A DNA stretch of 64,000 bases from Nothopassalora personata (taxonomy: Eukaryota > Ascomycota > Dothideomycetes > Mycosphaerellales > Mycosphaerellaceae), in the NCBI GenBank assembly GCA_033816765.1, contig CM066297.1, forward strand, positions 558,001 through 622,000, in the 5' to 3' direction. How positions within the stretch are numbered: position 1 is the first letter of the stretch; the number at the start of each line of letters is the position of its first letter. Of the stretch, positions 42,886-52,826 are shown piece after piece. A program made the position numbers and the translations under genes. The notes beneath the pieces were generated by a model. That model made no database searches. It had not been told where the DNA came from and was given only the letters and a program-made list of their open reading frames with translations.

Positions 42886-45747
42886 CTATAATCTAACTCC
42901 CTTAACCAGCAACCAAAGCGCCACCGGCACAACAACATTGTCATTCGCCCCTGTCAAAACCGCTTCCATGAAACTCGCGGCACACCCACAAATAAATGCC
43001 TTCACCAACGCCATGCTCCAGTCAAATGCAAAGGGGACCAATCCCAAAGCGATTCTGTCGTGTGAAAGACCGTTCCAACCACCCAGCTCCTGCCAAGCTC
43101 GCGCAGCCATCAACCCCACCGTCACCGCCACTGCAAACGCCGCAGAGCCCTCGATACTCTTTCCGCCAACCCATATCCATTTGTGACGTCCGTAGCGGCG
43201 CCCAATCAAGCTGGCCGCTGCGTCCCCCATACCCACGCAGATGACGCCAGCAACCATAGCGACTTCGCGGCGGTTATGGGCCAATTCAAACTCGTGCCAG
43301 GGTGCATCGCCGGAGCGTTGCATACTTGCCAGCGAGAACCAAAGTGGCACTGCACAGCCTATGAGCAGGAAGATGTGGCTGACCACAACTGGGCCTCGTA
43401 AGTCTCTGCCATCGACGTAGGGAGCGACGAAGCGGGAGATGGCGTTGCCGAGTGGTGGAACTTGTCCTGCTCGAATGACTTCCAGCAGTAAGAAGACAGC
43501 CAAGACGAGGCCGAGAGCGAGTGCAACGAAGCACGGGTCGACAAATGTGGCAGGTGTGAGCATAGCGACCATAACGCCGTGGAAGACTTTGCGGCGGGTG
43601 TCGACTTCCACGAAAGCCGTGAGTGAAAAGACTGCGAGGAGACCGACCACAAGTACTGCGGCCCAGTATGCGATCAACAAGAGCCGAAAGTTTGCTTGAC
43701 CTAGCGCTTCGCGGACGAGATCGATGTGGAGTGGTAGAGCAAAGGCGACATGGGTCCAGTCGCCCTTAGGTTTTGGCAGTGGGACCCACGATTGGAGATG
43801 TAGTGTGTCAATAATCGTACGGAAGTGATCAATGTGGCCAAATGCGTAGCTGAGTGCCCATCCTATGGGTTCTTGATCATGCAGCGCCTTTCTGGCGATG
43901 TAGATCCGGACAGGTATAGCAATCGTGACAAAGATAGCGAAGTACGTTGCGGCTGCGTAGATCCACTTCCTTCGTTCAGCTTGCTTCGGCGTGAGCTGAA
44001 GACACCACAGCATGTTGGCGGACCTAGTCTTTCGTCTACTACTCGCGCCCCTCACTGGTTCCTTCGCCGTTTGCCTGTCGGAAATGATGGGGGGCTCGCG
44101 TACGGGTACAGTATTCCGTCGTGGTCTCGGCCAAGGCGCAGCAACAATGCTTGGCAGCAAAGTGTGTGCAAACTCTTGGGCCTCAACGACGGAGTGTTGC
44201 TCGAGAACATTGAGATTGAGCGACGGCATTACTAGACCTGCTGTGTTGAGCTTCGGCATAGTGCCCATCGATCTCTTTATCTGCTGTTTGATCGATGTTG
44301 GTGGCATGTCTTCGTCTGCATCACTTTCCATTCCTGTTGGTCCCGAAAATGCTCCAGTAGCTTTCTGAAGACTGATGACATTAGACACTGCATCAACGAG
44401 AGACCTCCGCTCTTCGGCTGTGTGACCAGGTCGTCTTAGCTTCCATCGAGGCACGCGTGCCAATGTGACATTCCAGTGCAGAAGTGGGCCACATGCTAGA
44501 AAGAGAGGTATGCTGCCCAGCCATAGACATGACTTGAGCACAAGAGCCTGAGGTGACTGCGCAAGAAGCAGTAGGTTGATCAGTGCTGCTGAAAGCAGAT
44601 GTAGCTCCGAAATCAGAAGACTCGTCGTTGTCAGGTAGTGCAGAGGTACCATCAAAGCGTGATGAAGAGGATAAAGTGAGACCAAAGTCTCCGGTGACAG
44701 TCCGTGTGCTGCCTTGAGCTGATATGGTGGAGATGGGCTCCCCTTGGCTAGCCATGCAGTGTTTTCAGACACGATCAATGGTATTATGGCTACCAGCCAG
44801 TGCATAGCATTGAAGCCTCCCAGTCGACTGGATCGAGGGAACAATCGCTGCGGAAGCGAAGCAAGTCCCAGAATGATGTTTGGCAAAATGACGGCCGGAT
44901 ATGAAGGTCCTACCAGAAGAGCCACCATGACCGGCAACAAAGGTGGATATAACACTGTCGCTGGGTCGAATGAGGCTGGCACACGGAAGCGCTCGCTCAG
45001 CTTGTTATGTGTCGCTTGCGTGTCCACGATCGACAGCATCACCGGGTAGGCCAGAACGAGAGCGATGATGATCAGAGGCATACACGACAACTCCCGTCTC
45101 CAGGCCCACGCTGTTCGCGCCGATCCTTCTCCGCAGAGCACGCACACCAGAATGAAGCCCATCAGTGCAACCTCACTGGTTCTCCTCGCGAACTCTGCAA
45201 ATCGCCTCTTCTGCACAGCCTCTCTCTCTTTGCGCTCTTCATCCTGGAGAGCCTCCTTGTCCACCGTGTGTCTCGAGAAGTATCCCTGCACCTGTCTCTC
45301 CTTCTCGTCGAGCTGGCTTGGTGTGAGCAGTGCATCTTCGTCCTGTTCGCCCGTCTTTAAGCCCTTCCTAGGTCTGATTCCAGCAGGCGGCAACGCTTTC
45401 ACAAACGTCGGTCGTTCATCGTCGGCATCAGTGCCGCTCTCACTACTGGCTACCGAGCTGTGTCCGGTCTGTCGCTGCCGCTGCCACTCCTCTCCCTGTC
45501 CGACGGCTGCGCGGGACTCCGTGCCCACGGGTCGTTCTCGTTCAGGTAGACCATTGCCGGCACCACCAGCACCAGGCTCATGCCGACGGGTCTCGCCATC
45601 TTCGGGTGCGAGGCCGTGATGCGAATATAGATATGGTCGTGGTGTCCGCGAAAATTGCCGTCTCAGACCGTCGGCTTCGGCAATGGTGACGGTGACGGTG
45701 GGATCAGAGGAATCGTCTGACGGGTCCAGCGACTGCACAGCAGACAT
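42886..45747 (-). CDS. SEC59: Dolichol kinase, 953 aa
   Basis: Phosphorylates dolichol with CTP at the ER membrane to give dolichyl phosphate, the sugar carrier for N-glycosylation and GPI anchors. There is one open exon. The N-terminal 180 residues are polar and disordered; many membrane segments follow. The C-terminal 300 residues hold the family motifs: D-T-R-R-K-V-F-H-G; P-P-L-G-N-A-I-S-R-F with Y-V-D-x-R-D after it; and the nucleotide-binding G-M-G-D-A-A-A-S with R-R-Y-G-R-H-K-W behind it. The protein is longer than yeast Sec59 because of the N-terminal tail and a middle loop, as is usual in filamentous fungi. Start ATG 45,747. Intact. Confidence 0.92.
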   Translation of the reverse strand: MSAVQSLDPSDDSSDPTVTVTIAEADGLRRQFSRTPRPYLYSHHGLAPEDGETRRHEPGAGGAGNGLPERERPVGTESRAAVGQGEEWQRQRQTGHSSVASSESGTDADDERPTFVKALPPAGIRPRKGLKTGEQDEDALLTPSQLDEKERQVQGYFSRHTVDKEALQDEERKEREAVQKRRFAEFARRTSEVALMGFILVCVLCGEGSARTAWAWRRELSCMPLIIIALVLAYPVMLSIVDTQATHNKLSERFRVPASFDPATVLYPPLLPVMVALLVGPSYPAVILPNIILGLASLPQRLFPRSSRLGGFNAMHWLVAIIPLIVSENTAWLAKGSPSPPYQLKAAHGLSPETLVSLYPLHHALMVPLHYLTTTSLLISELHLLSAALINLLLLAQSPQALVLKSCLWLGSIPLFLACGPLLHWNVTLARVPRWKLRRPGHTAEERRSLVDAVSNVISLQKATGAFSGPTGMESDADEDMPPTSIKQQIKRSMGTMPKLNTAGLVMPSLNLNVLEQHSVVEAQEFAHTLLPSIVAAPWPRPRRNTVPVREPPIISDRQTAKEPVRGASSRRKTRSANMLWCLQLTPKQAERRKWIYAAATYFAIFVTIAIPVRIYIARKALHDQEPIGWALSYAFGHIDHFRTIIDTLHLQSWVPLPKPKGDWTHVAFALPLHIDLVREALGQANFRLLLIAYWAAVLVVGLLAVFSLTAFVEVDTRRKVFHGVMVAMLTPATFVDPCFVALALGLVLAVFLLLEVIRAGQVPPLGNAISRFVAPYVDGRDLRGPVVVSHIFLLIGCAVPLWFSLASMQRSGDAPWHEFELAHNRREVAMVAGVICVGMGDAAASLIGRRYGRHKWIWVGGKSIEGSAAFAVAVTVGLMAARAWQELGGWNGLSHDRIALGLVPFAFDWSMALVKAFICGCAASFMEAVLTGANDNVVVPVALWLLVKGVRL

Positions 45748-46387
45748 GCCGAGGGGCGGATCAGGTGCATGCTATGCTGTGGTATATGAGAGCATAGTGA
45801 GGTAGAATGCGTGAGACACATGCTGGGAATGCGGCCGATTTTTCACGTCATGTCAGGCGCGTTCGTTGGGGGTTCGACCGCGTCAGCTCATCCGCGGGGA
45901 CACGATGACACAGCCTCTATGAAAACCGTCATATACTGTAGTCTTCGTCACCAACCTGGTCAACTCAATGTGAAACATGACACGATAGCCTTCTTGTTAT
46001 TAGAGAGAGCTATTCGCCAACTCATCGAACGATTGATTTGCAGAGGTGCACTGTCGCACGTCGTGCACAGCCTAAATGAAATGAAACTTACTGTGTTACG
46101 CTACCTGTTGTCTGGGTGACCTCAGTCAATATTTGATCGGAATGCCCTAAGTTTAGTGGAGGTGTGCACGACCTAGCCACAAGACAAGGGCTCGTGGATG
46201 ACCCGAGGCTAAATCACTATCGAGCATGTCGATGTTCACTCGGATCACCATCATCACCACTGCTCTCTCTGAGGTGAAACGTGAACTTGTCTAATCAAGC
46301 TCAACGGTAACGATGCCTTACCGATAACAAAAGGTCGACAAATCCCCCCTCTCGATGCCACCTACACTTAGATCATCTCAGGCGAAG
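45748..46387. promoter_or_regulatory. Divergent intergenic region of dolichol kinase and the histidine phosphatase
   Basis: 640 bases shared by two genes that point away from each other. A frame at 45,811-46,119 has no support as a gene. No clear TATA box was found. Confidence 0.45.
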
Positions 46388-47146
46388 ATGCCACCCACAC
46401 TCATCTTGATCAGACACGCCGAGGCAGAACATAATGCTACTGATACGTATCTCTTCACGTACACAGTCCCGAAGCACATACTGATCAGGCCTCCACAGAA
46501 CTGGGACCTACCAGATCCCAAACTGACAGAAGCCGGAATCCAACAATGTCAAGACTTACAGCGGCATCTCCACACCAGCTGTCCACTCGCGCAGCGAGTC
46601 GAAACCATCATCACAAGTCCCATGAGAAGAACCTGCCAAACGACCTTGATCGCCCTAGCATGGTTGGTGAAAAGTGGCGTTCCGGTCGAGGTGAACGCCA
46701 TGTGGCAAGAGAACTCCACCGAACCCTGCGATACTGGAAGCAACCTGCAAACAGTGGCGAAAGAATTCCCAGAACTGGACTTCAGCATCGTGGACCCTGT
46801 ATACCCTGACAAAGGACCTGGCACTCCGTACGCTTTCACTGAGGCCGCGAATGCTGCTCGCGGGCAGGCCTGCCTCAGGTCTTTGTATGATCGGCCGGAG
46901 AAGGTCATTGCCGTGGTGAGCCATGCTGGATTCCTAAGGACTGCGATCACGAAGCGACGGTATGCCAATGCCGATTACAGGATCTTTACGTTCAAGAAGG
47001 CTGGAGGCGATATGCTTGAGCTGATGGAGGACTTGAGTACCGAGAGGAAGGGCGGTGGATTGGGGAGGAGCCCGAAGGGCATGTTTAAGGTCAAGGAGTG
47101 GGATTTTCCGCCCGAGGAGGCATGTGATGAGGATCATGCAGCTTGA
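46388..47146 (+). CDS. Histidine phosphatase (phosphoglycerate mutase-like), 252 aa
   Basis: A single-exon member of the histidine phosphatase superfamily. The catalytic signature R-H-A-E-A-E-H-N stands at residues 9-16 (His10 would carry the phosphate), R-R-T in S-P-M-R-R-T near residue 80, and the second His in V-S-H-A-G-F near 180. The start was set at 46,388 because family members begin M-P-P-T-L-I-L-I-R-H; an ATG 33 bases upstream (46,355) repeats M-P-P-T-L and would give 263 aa. The substrate is unknown; these fungal cytosolic proteins are often only named phosphoglycerate mutase family. Confidence 0.85.
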   Translation: MPPTLILIRHAEAEHNATDTYLFTYTVPKHILIRPPQNWDLPDPKLTEAGIQQCQDLQRHLHTSCPLAQRVETIITSPMRRTCQTTLIALAWLVKSGVPVEVNAMWQENSTEPCDTGSNLQTVAKEFPELDFSIVDPVYPDKGPGTPYAFTEAANAARGQACLRSLYDRPEKVIAVVSHAGFLRTAITKRRYANADYRIFTFKKAGGDMLELMEDLSTERKGGGLGRSPKGMFKVKEWDFPPEEACDEDHAA

Positions 47147-47852
47147 AACGTCCTGCTCGAAGCACTGGTAAGTCGTGTTAGAACTGTTTCTGCTTGGATT
47201 ATATCGGAGCATCGGCAAAGTTCTGATATGGGACGTTGGCACAGGTGATCGACCCATACACAGACGCAGCAGGACCATCGTGCTTGGTTTACTAACTCAG
47301 ACGCATGTTTGTGAGACCACAGCCAATATGGAAGTTCCAAGCGCGCGCGCTGCGAATACCCTCAACCTTCCCCATGAGTCGTTACGGTATACTGAATCAT
47401 TTTGCCAACGACCGACCAATCATACGTTTATATCTTCAGCGAAAATCAGAAACATCCAAAGAGATGATTGCAGTGAAGGTGAACTGTCACCACTCCGATG
47501 AACCGCGAAACTTGCCCCAGCACACAGCGATGAGTCGTCATGCAAGCAAATCTGAGCTCAAGCGTTGATAGAGACCTTGGAAATGAGAAGCTCCTCCCGA
47601 CTTCACTTGCTGGATTAGACCTCAGGTGTCGCCAACTCTAGCTGGAGAAGGAACGAGTTTGATAATAGTGTGGGGATGCTTAAGCGATCCTGTTTGAAAA
47701 GTACGGGACTAATCTGGACATTGATGACATATGAGAAGCTGAGAGGACGCGAACTCATGCCCGCTTACTCACCTTCACCCGACCCCAAAACGGCACAAGT
47801 CTCCAATTAATAGGACACTCGATATATCATCATCATCATCATCATCATCGTC
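47147..47852. other. Intergenic stretch, nothing supported
   Basis: Only short shadow frames. It ends in an (ATC)8 repeat at 47,826-47,849, directly before the ATG at 47,853. Confidence 0.5.
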
Positions 47853-48447
47853 ATGCCGAGCTTCCCTAATTTGGCAGTCCTTGGGCTTGCCCCTTTGGAC
47901 TTCTCTGCACCGCTACTTACCCAAAGCATTGGCGCTCTAGCTTCCCGGGACGCGCAATTCGGTAACTTGCTTGGGAATTTCGGTGGCCTCGGCGGTGTCG
48001 GAAACACGCTGCCAATCCAAAGCTTGCCACTACCGTCGGTCGAGCAAAGGTCGCGCTACTAGTTCTCTCCTGCCATTCCTTGGGAACAGTCTTCCCATTA
48101 ACGGCCGGCCTGTTGGGAAGCGCTCCTCTGGCGACGCACCATCATCCCGCAATAAAGCTAGCCCCGCCGACCAGGACAGTGCTAAGGAGGATGCCATGTC
48201 GGGCGAGGACAGCTTCGAACTCAGCAAGATTTCAAAGTTATTTGATGGGAAGGACTATTGGGTCAAGCAAGATGCAGCGTCGGCAGCGCAGATGTCTGGG
48301 ATGAGCGTCGAACCAAGCGACCTCTCGAAGAATTATCAACATCTGAAGAGCAGCAGAACCTCAGATCCAGCTAATTCTGATAGCAATACACCAGAAGAAA
48401 GCAAGGTGACCTTCTTCAAGGCTGAAGATGAGAGGAAGCCTGCGTAG
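47853..48447 (+). pseudogene. Hypothetical, possibly secreted protein; frame change inside
   Basis: The first frame (47,853-48,062) starts with ATG and a hydrophobic segment like a weak signal peptide, then a Gly/Leu-rich part with G-N-T-L-P-I. The second frame (to 48,447) lacks its own good start and opens with a similar G-N-S-L-P-I-N-G, then a Ser/Asp/Glu-rich part. The similar phrases suggest one gene. Either a 61-base intron (GTAACT at 47,970 to AAAG) joins them, which would remove the Gly/Leu part, or there is an indel and the gene is broken. No family is recognised. Confidence 0.35.
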
Positions 48448-49129
48448 GGTTTTGAGAAGGTCTTTGACCCTCTCGAGAACGAGGCTGATGAGAATGACCG
48501 AGCTGCCAAGTGAAGTTGGGATCTGTGGGAGCTGAAGACGGGCCGGCCCGGTGTTGCAACATTGTGTCGCGCAGAGCCTTCGATGTCCGCCAAAAGTCGA
48601 TGCACTTGATTCTACCGATCTCGGAGGATTCCACTTAGTGGCGTTCACCGTTGCCGCACCCGGTCAAAGACCTTCGACTATTCTACATATCGGTAAGAGG
48701 CGACGACATGCATCTTGGTCACTTTCTGTCGCTGATTGCTTCGCTAGTTTGTGCCTCATATCAACGAGAACGATTCCAAAGAGCAGTATTTGTCCCATTC
48801 AGAGTCAGACATGGGTTCAAAGATCCGGTTCAGAGATGATCAACAAGGACACTGTCACTTTAGACCGCGAAAATGAGACTCTCGTTCTCGTCGTTGGAGC
48901 TGCAGTCAGGGCCGCGGATGGGGGCGAACATGAAGAAGGGTTCCAGGCTTCGCAAGCTTGAACTCAACCCAGGTGCTTTACGACTTCGCTCTTGGTTCCG
49001 TAACACCTTATAGTGAGCCTTTGTGTACAAGTCGTAGATTGTTCGTACAGTCAAGCTTGCCCTATATACACTTCCTTCCCCCAGAGCGAGTGTGCTGGAC
49101 GAGGACGAGGAACCGCAGCAGAACCCGCC
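48448..49129. other. Intergenic stretch, nothing supported
   Basis: Frames such as 48,551-48,961 (plus) and 48,336-48,648 (minus) lack motifs and splice support. Confidence 0.45.
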
Positions 49130-49683
49130 TCAAACCGGGAATACATCAATAATGTCCCCATTGTCCAACTCCAACTAACATGGTCAGCATAGTTCAAGAA
49201 TTTTCCAACATGATACTCACCGAATCTGCTGTACAACTATGATGAAATCGCTCACCATCAAACACGAAACTGAGCCTTTTGATGCTCGCGCCGGCTTGCC
49301 TCGCATACGTTTCCATGACGCGGCGCAACGTGGACTGGCGGTTCACCTTGAACCAGACAGTGAAGCCATCATCAGCACTTCGTAGTTGTATGCTCACGAC
49401 GTTACTTGCGAACCCATTTCTAATGTTATGCTCTGGCTGGCTAGGCGTTGAAGCAGCACTGCGGTCCGCCTGGCTGTCGATATCGTTGGCGATATCGAAT
49501 CTGGCCCGGCACATTGTCAGCATGGGCGGCTCTGTCGGGAAAATCGAAAAAAGCATACACGGCAGCTGAGACACGCCTACTGAATTGCGAGATCTTGCTA
49601 CTACCGATGGATGCTGGTAAAGATACGGAGCATTCGACGAAGTCGTCGCCAAGTGGAACTTGAATGGTTGACTTGATTGACAT
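49130..49683 (-). CDS. SUMO-like domain protein, 149 aa
   Basis: Model: complement of 49,130-49,174, 49,221-49,500, 49,559-49,683. Introns are 46 and 58 bases, both with a CTGAC branch. Residues about 75-147 form a ubiquitin/SUMO-like fold: V-S-I-Q-L, then F-x-V-x-R, L-x-x-x-M-E-T-Y-A, L-x-F-V-F-D-G-E-R and an L-E-L-D-N-G-D-I-I-D-V ending, which only appears after splicing. No C-terminal Gly-Gly is present, so it is not expected to be conjugated; a Rad60/Esc2-type binding role is possible. The N-terminal part (M-S-I-K-S-T-I-Q-V-P-L) is shared with the broken copy at 50,083-50,466. Confidence 0.7.
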
Positions 49684-50082
49684 GATGTGGTGCTAGGTTC
49701 GATGTCAGCTCGGTGAGTGTAAGGGTGTTTTGGTAGCTGGAAGCACGCGGGATCTTAGTGAGGGGATCGTTGCCAATGCTATCATGTGGTTGCGTGGATG
49801 CATGGATATGGCAGCCTTCGGCAGCCGGCATGAGGCTCTGACGTGTCCAAGAGCGATCTATCCTGCGGCTGTGGTTTTGTATGATAGCGAAGACAACATT
49901 CAATATGTCGCCTCTGCTTGCTATCAACTGCCAGCCACTGTGTTCCTGTATTCGATGGCGCCCGGAACCTTCGTGTCATGGTCCTCCTCGCTGTTGAGCC
50001 TGCCTGTCCGCATTAATAGACCTTCCGTTCCATAGTTGCCCATAGAGTGACCCCGGCTTCCAAACCAAGCTGTCTATGTCAC

Positions 50083-50466
50083 TCAGGTGAACTCCAGTTT
50101 CGCCACAGCCAGGCCCTTCCGTAGTGCATATGCGTCCGTGAACTTCTGCAACTTGGTTTGGCGCGGCGAACTTGACAGAAGTATGTTTCATCCTCCTCAC
50201 AGACCTTGATGCTGGCGCAGACTTTGTCTTGTCCTGCGTGCTGCGTAGCAGGCTCTTGATCGATGCGAATAGGACTGGCTTCGGCTTCGACACCTTTGGC
50301 CATTCTGACACTGTGGAGCACGACTTAGTACGATTGCCAGTAGTGTTCCATGTTCGTGCTATGATTCAACAGCATTGGAGAGGCGGCTAATGACCGATGG
50401 CAGTGATACAGTGCATGCGGCCACATAACCTCAGAAGGGCACGTGAATGGTGGACTTGACTGGCAT
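50083..50466 (-). pseudogene. Broken SUMO-like paralogue
   Basis: It starts M-P-V-K-S-T-I-H-V-P-F, matching the N-terminus of the neighbouring intact gene, then TGA at codon 12, followed by a still similar C-T-V-S-L-P segment. Further on, a SUMO-like middle (K-F-T-D-A-Y-A-L-R-K-G) appears in another frame, so at least one indel is present. It lies 400 bases upstream of the intact gene on the same strand, a decayed tandem duplicate. Confidence 0.6.
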
Positions 50467-51101
50467 CTTGTCGTTCTGGTCCGTCGAGATCGCTTTCGCA
50501 CATGAATTTGCACTTTGCATTATTACTACTGACCAGACCTCTTCCACGTAGCCTTGAGTCAACTATAGACTATTGTTGAGCCGGTGCGCGTAAGCAATGA
50601 TGATGGTGCTATCAGCGAATTCGTCCTTGATGAGCTTGATCATTTTCCCTCGGTCGCAATTTGATGCGGGCGGTCAAGGTGCTAGCAGCCCATCGCGCGG
50701 CCATCAAAATCCCAATACTATCCAGCTGACAGCCATCGATATTTGATGGAGCTGCCCTAAACTCAATGACAGCGTGCCTATGGACGCGTTCAGGAACCGA
50801 AGATAAGACTAGTTAGTTAGATTGACGGCTTGATCCTGGTCCCTGATCTATCGCCATCAAATACCGCCAGATGCCACATTCCAAGTTGAAGGCTGCGGTC
50901 ATTGATTGAAATAGCACCGTCGGGTCCTGAAAGAGGCCAGGCCACAGCGTTCCATAGCGAGTGGTCGTGCCACCGCCGTGGGGACGGTACGGTAATAGTG
51001 TGCTGGTGGTACCTCTATAAAGCATGGGCGAAACCCAGCAGCCCGCACATGTCCCTCCCCCCCCCCCACTGCCACCCTTCCTGCTGCCAAGCTTGTGCAC
51101 C
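50467..51101 (+). promoter_or_regulatory. Upstream region of the gamma-glutamyltranspeptidase gene
   Basis: It contains TATAAA at 51,016-51,021, 81 bases before the chosen ATG, and a run of 11 C at 51,057-51,067 in the presumed untranslated leader. No gene is seen in it. Confidence 0.55.
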
Positions 51102-52826
51102 ATGAAGATCTCAGGATACCTTCTGCCAACAGCCCTCCTGTCGCAGCTCTCGAGCGCTGTGCCGGCATTGCCAAGTCCCCGGTCCGATGGCTTCAACACG
51201 CTCCTCGACGCCGAAGGCAACAAGCGGGGAGCGGTGGCGAGTGAGAGCTCGATATGCAGCGACATTGGCGGCGACGTGCTGAAGGCCGGCGGAAACGCTG
51301 CTGATAGTACCGTCGCCACGGTGCTGTGTGTGGGGGTCATTGGCATGTACCATTCGGGTATTGGTGGTGGTGGCTTCATGCTGGTGCGAAGCGGCAACGG
51401 CACTTACGAGTTCATCGACTTCCGAGAAAGCGCTCCTGCGGCCGCGTTCCAGGACATGTACAATAACAACACCAACGCCAGCTTGTACGGAGGCTTGGCA
51501 AGTGGCGTTCCCGGCGAGCTGAGGGGTCTGGCATATCTTCACGATAACTACGGCCGTTTGCCTTGGAAAGATCTTGTGCTACCGGCAGTCAAGGTGGCAC
51601 GAGACGGATGGCCCGTGAACGAGGATCTCATCACGTATATGGACTCGGCTGTGTCTGGCATCGACAACTTCTTGGTCAACGATCCCAACTGGGCGATCGA
51701 CTTTGCGCCCAATGGCACTCGGCTAGGCCTCGGCGACACCATCACACGAAAGAGATACGCAGCAACATTGGAGACGATCGCGGAACATGGCGTGGATGCA
51801 TTCTACGAAGGGCCGATCGCACAGGCCTTTATCAACGCTGTCCAGGCGACTAACGGTACCATGACGCTAGAGGATCTGAAGAACTACACTGTAGCCATCC
51901 GTCCCGAACAACACGTCACGTATCGCGATTACAAGGTTCATGGCTGTGGTGCACCATCATCTGGCACAGTCGGTCTGAGTATCCTGAAAATCATGGAAGG
52001 CTATACCGACATAGGCCAAGCAGCCACCTTGAATCTCTCAACTCACTACGTTGACGAAGCAATACGTTTCGCGTACGGCCAACGTAGCGAGCTGGGCGAT
52101 CCCTCGTTCGTGGAAGGTTTGGACGAATACCAGGCCGATATCCTCTCTCCCGAGACGGTAGCAGCAGTCAGAGCCAAGATCAGCCCACTTCATACCCTCA
52201 ACGTCTCCGCATACGACCCATCAGGCTTCGAAAGTCTCGAGACTCCAGGTACTTCTGCCGTAGTCGCCGCCGATGTCAATGGTCTGGCCATTGCTCTTAC
52301 GACCACTGTCAACACGCTCTTCGGATCGAAGGTCCTCGTACCAGAGACTGGGGTAATCTGCAATAATGAAATGAACGACTTCTCCATCCCAGGCTCGAGC
52401 AACGCTTTCGGCTACATCCCTTCCCCTGCAAACTATGTTCGTCCAGGCAAGCGACCACTCTCCTCGATTACACCAACCATTGTTGAGCATGCCAACGGCA
52501 GTCTGTACTATGTTGCGAGCGCCGCAGGAGGAAGCCGTATCCTGACGGCTGTGCTGCAAAATGTGTGGCACGTGCTGGATCAAAACATGACCGCGGTAGA
52601 AGCACTAGCCCAGCCAAGATTGCATGACCAATTGGTTCCGAATCGAGTCACCTTCGAAACCACGTACAACAATGAGACCGTTGCCTTCATGAAGTCTCTT
52701 GGCCACAACGTCACTTGGGTCGCTCCAGGACAGAGCACAGGACAGTCACTGAGACTGCTTCCCAACGGCACTTTCGAAGCAGCTGGCGAGCCTCGGCAAA
52801 AGCATTCAGGTGGCGTGGCAGTCTGA
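51102..52826 (+). CDS. Gamma-glutamyltranspeptidase, secreted, 574 aa
   Basis: Cleaves the gamma-glutamyl bond of glutathione and related peptides and transfers the glutamyl group. The start at 51,102 gives a signal peptide (M-K-I-S-G-Y-L-L-P-T-A-L-L-S, cleaved near residue 22); an in-frame ATG at 51,024 lies just three bases after the TATA box and is unlikely. Autoprocessing is expected before Thr384 in P-G-T-S-A-V-V-A-A-D-V-N-G, the new N-terminus of the small subunit. T-T-T-V-N-T-L-F-G-S and C-N-N-E-M-N-D-F follow as in the family. Many N-x-S/T sites fit an extracellular or vacuolar enzyme. There is one exon and it is intact. Confidence 0.93.
   Translation: MKISGYLLPTALLSQLSSAVPALPSPRSDGFNTLLDAEGNKRGAVASESSICSDIGGDVLKAGGNAADSTVATVLCVGVIGMYHSGIGGGGFMLVRSGNGTYEFIDFRESAPAAAFQDMYNNNTNASLYGGLASGVPGELRGLAYLHDNYGRLPWKDLVLPAVKVARDGWPVNEDLITYMDSAVSGIDNFLVNDPNWAIDFAPNGTRLGLGDTITRKRYAATLETIAEHGVDAFYEGPIAQAFINAVQATNGTMTLEDLKNYTVAIRPEQHVTYRDYKVHGCGAPSSGTVGLSILKIMEGYTDIGQAATLNLSTHYVDEAIRFAYGQRSELGDPSFVEGLDEYQADILSPETVAAVRAKISPLHTLNVSAYDPSGFESLETPGTSAVVAADVNGLAIALTTTVNTLFGSKVLVPETGVICNNEMNDFSIPGSSNAFGYIPSPANYVRPGKRPLSSITPTIVEHANGSLYYVASAAGGSRILTAVLQNVWHVLDQNMTAVEALAQPRLHDQLVPNRVTFETTYNNETVAFMKSLGHNVTWVAPGQSTGQSLRLLPNGTFEAAGEPRQKHSGGVAV

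Noticed and set aside
51024..51101. N-terminal extension of the transpeptidase from ATG 51,024
   Set aside because: It starts three bases after the TATA box and would place a proline run before the signal peptide.
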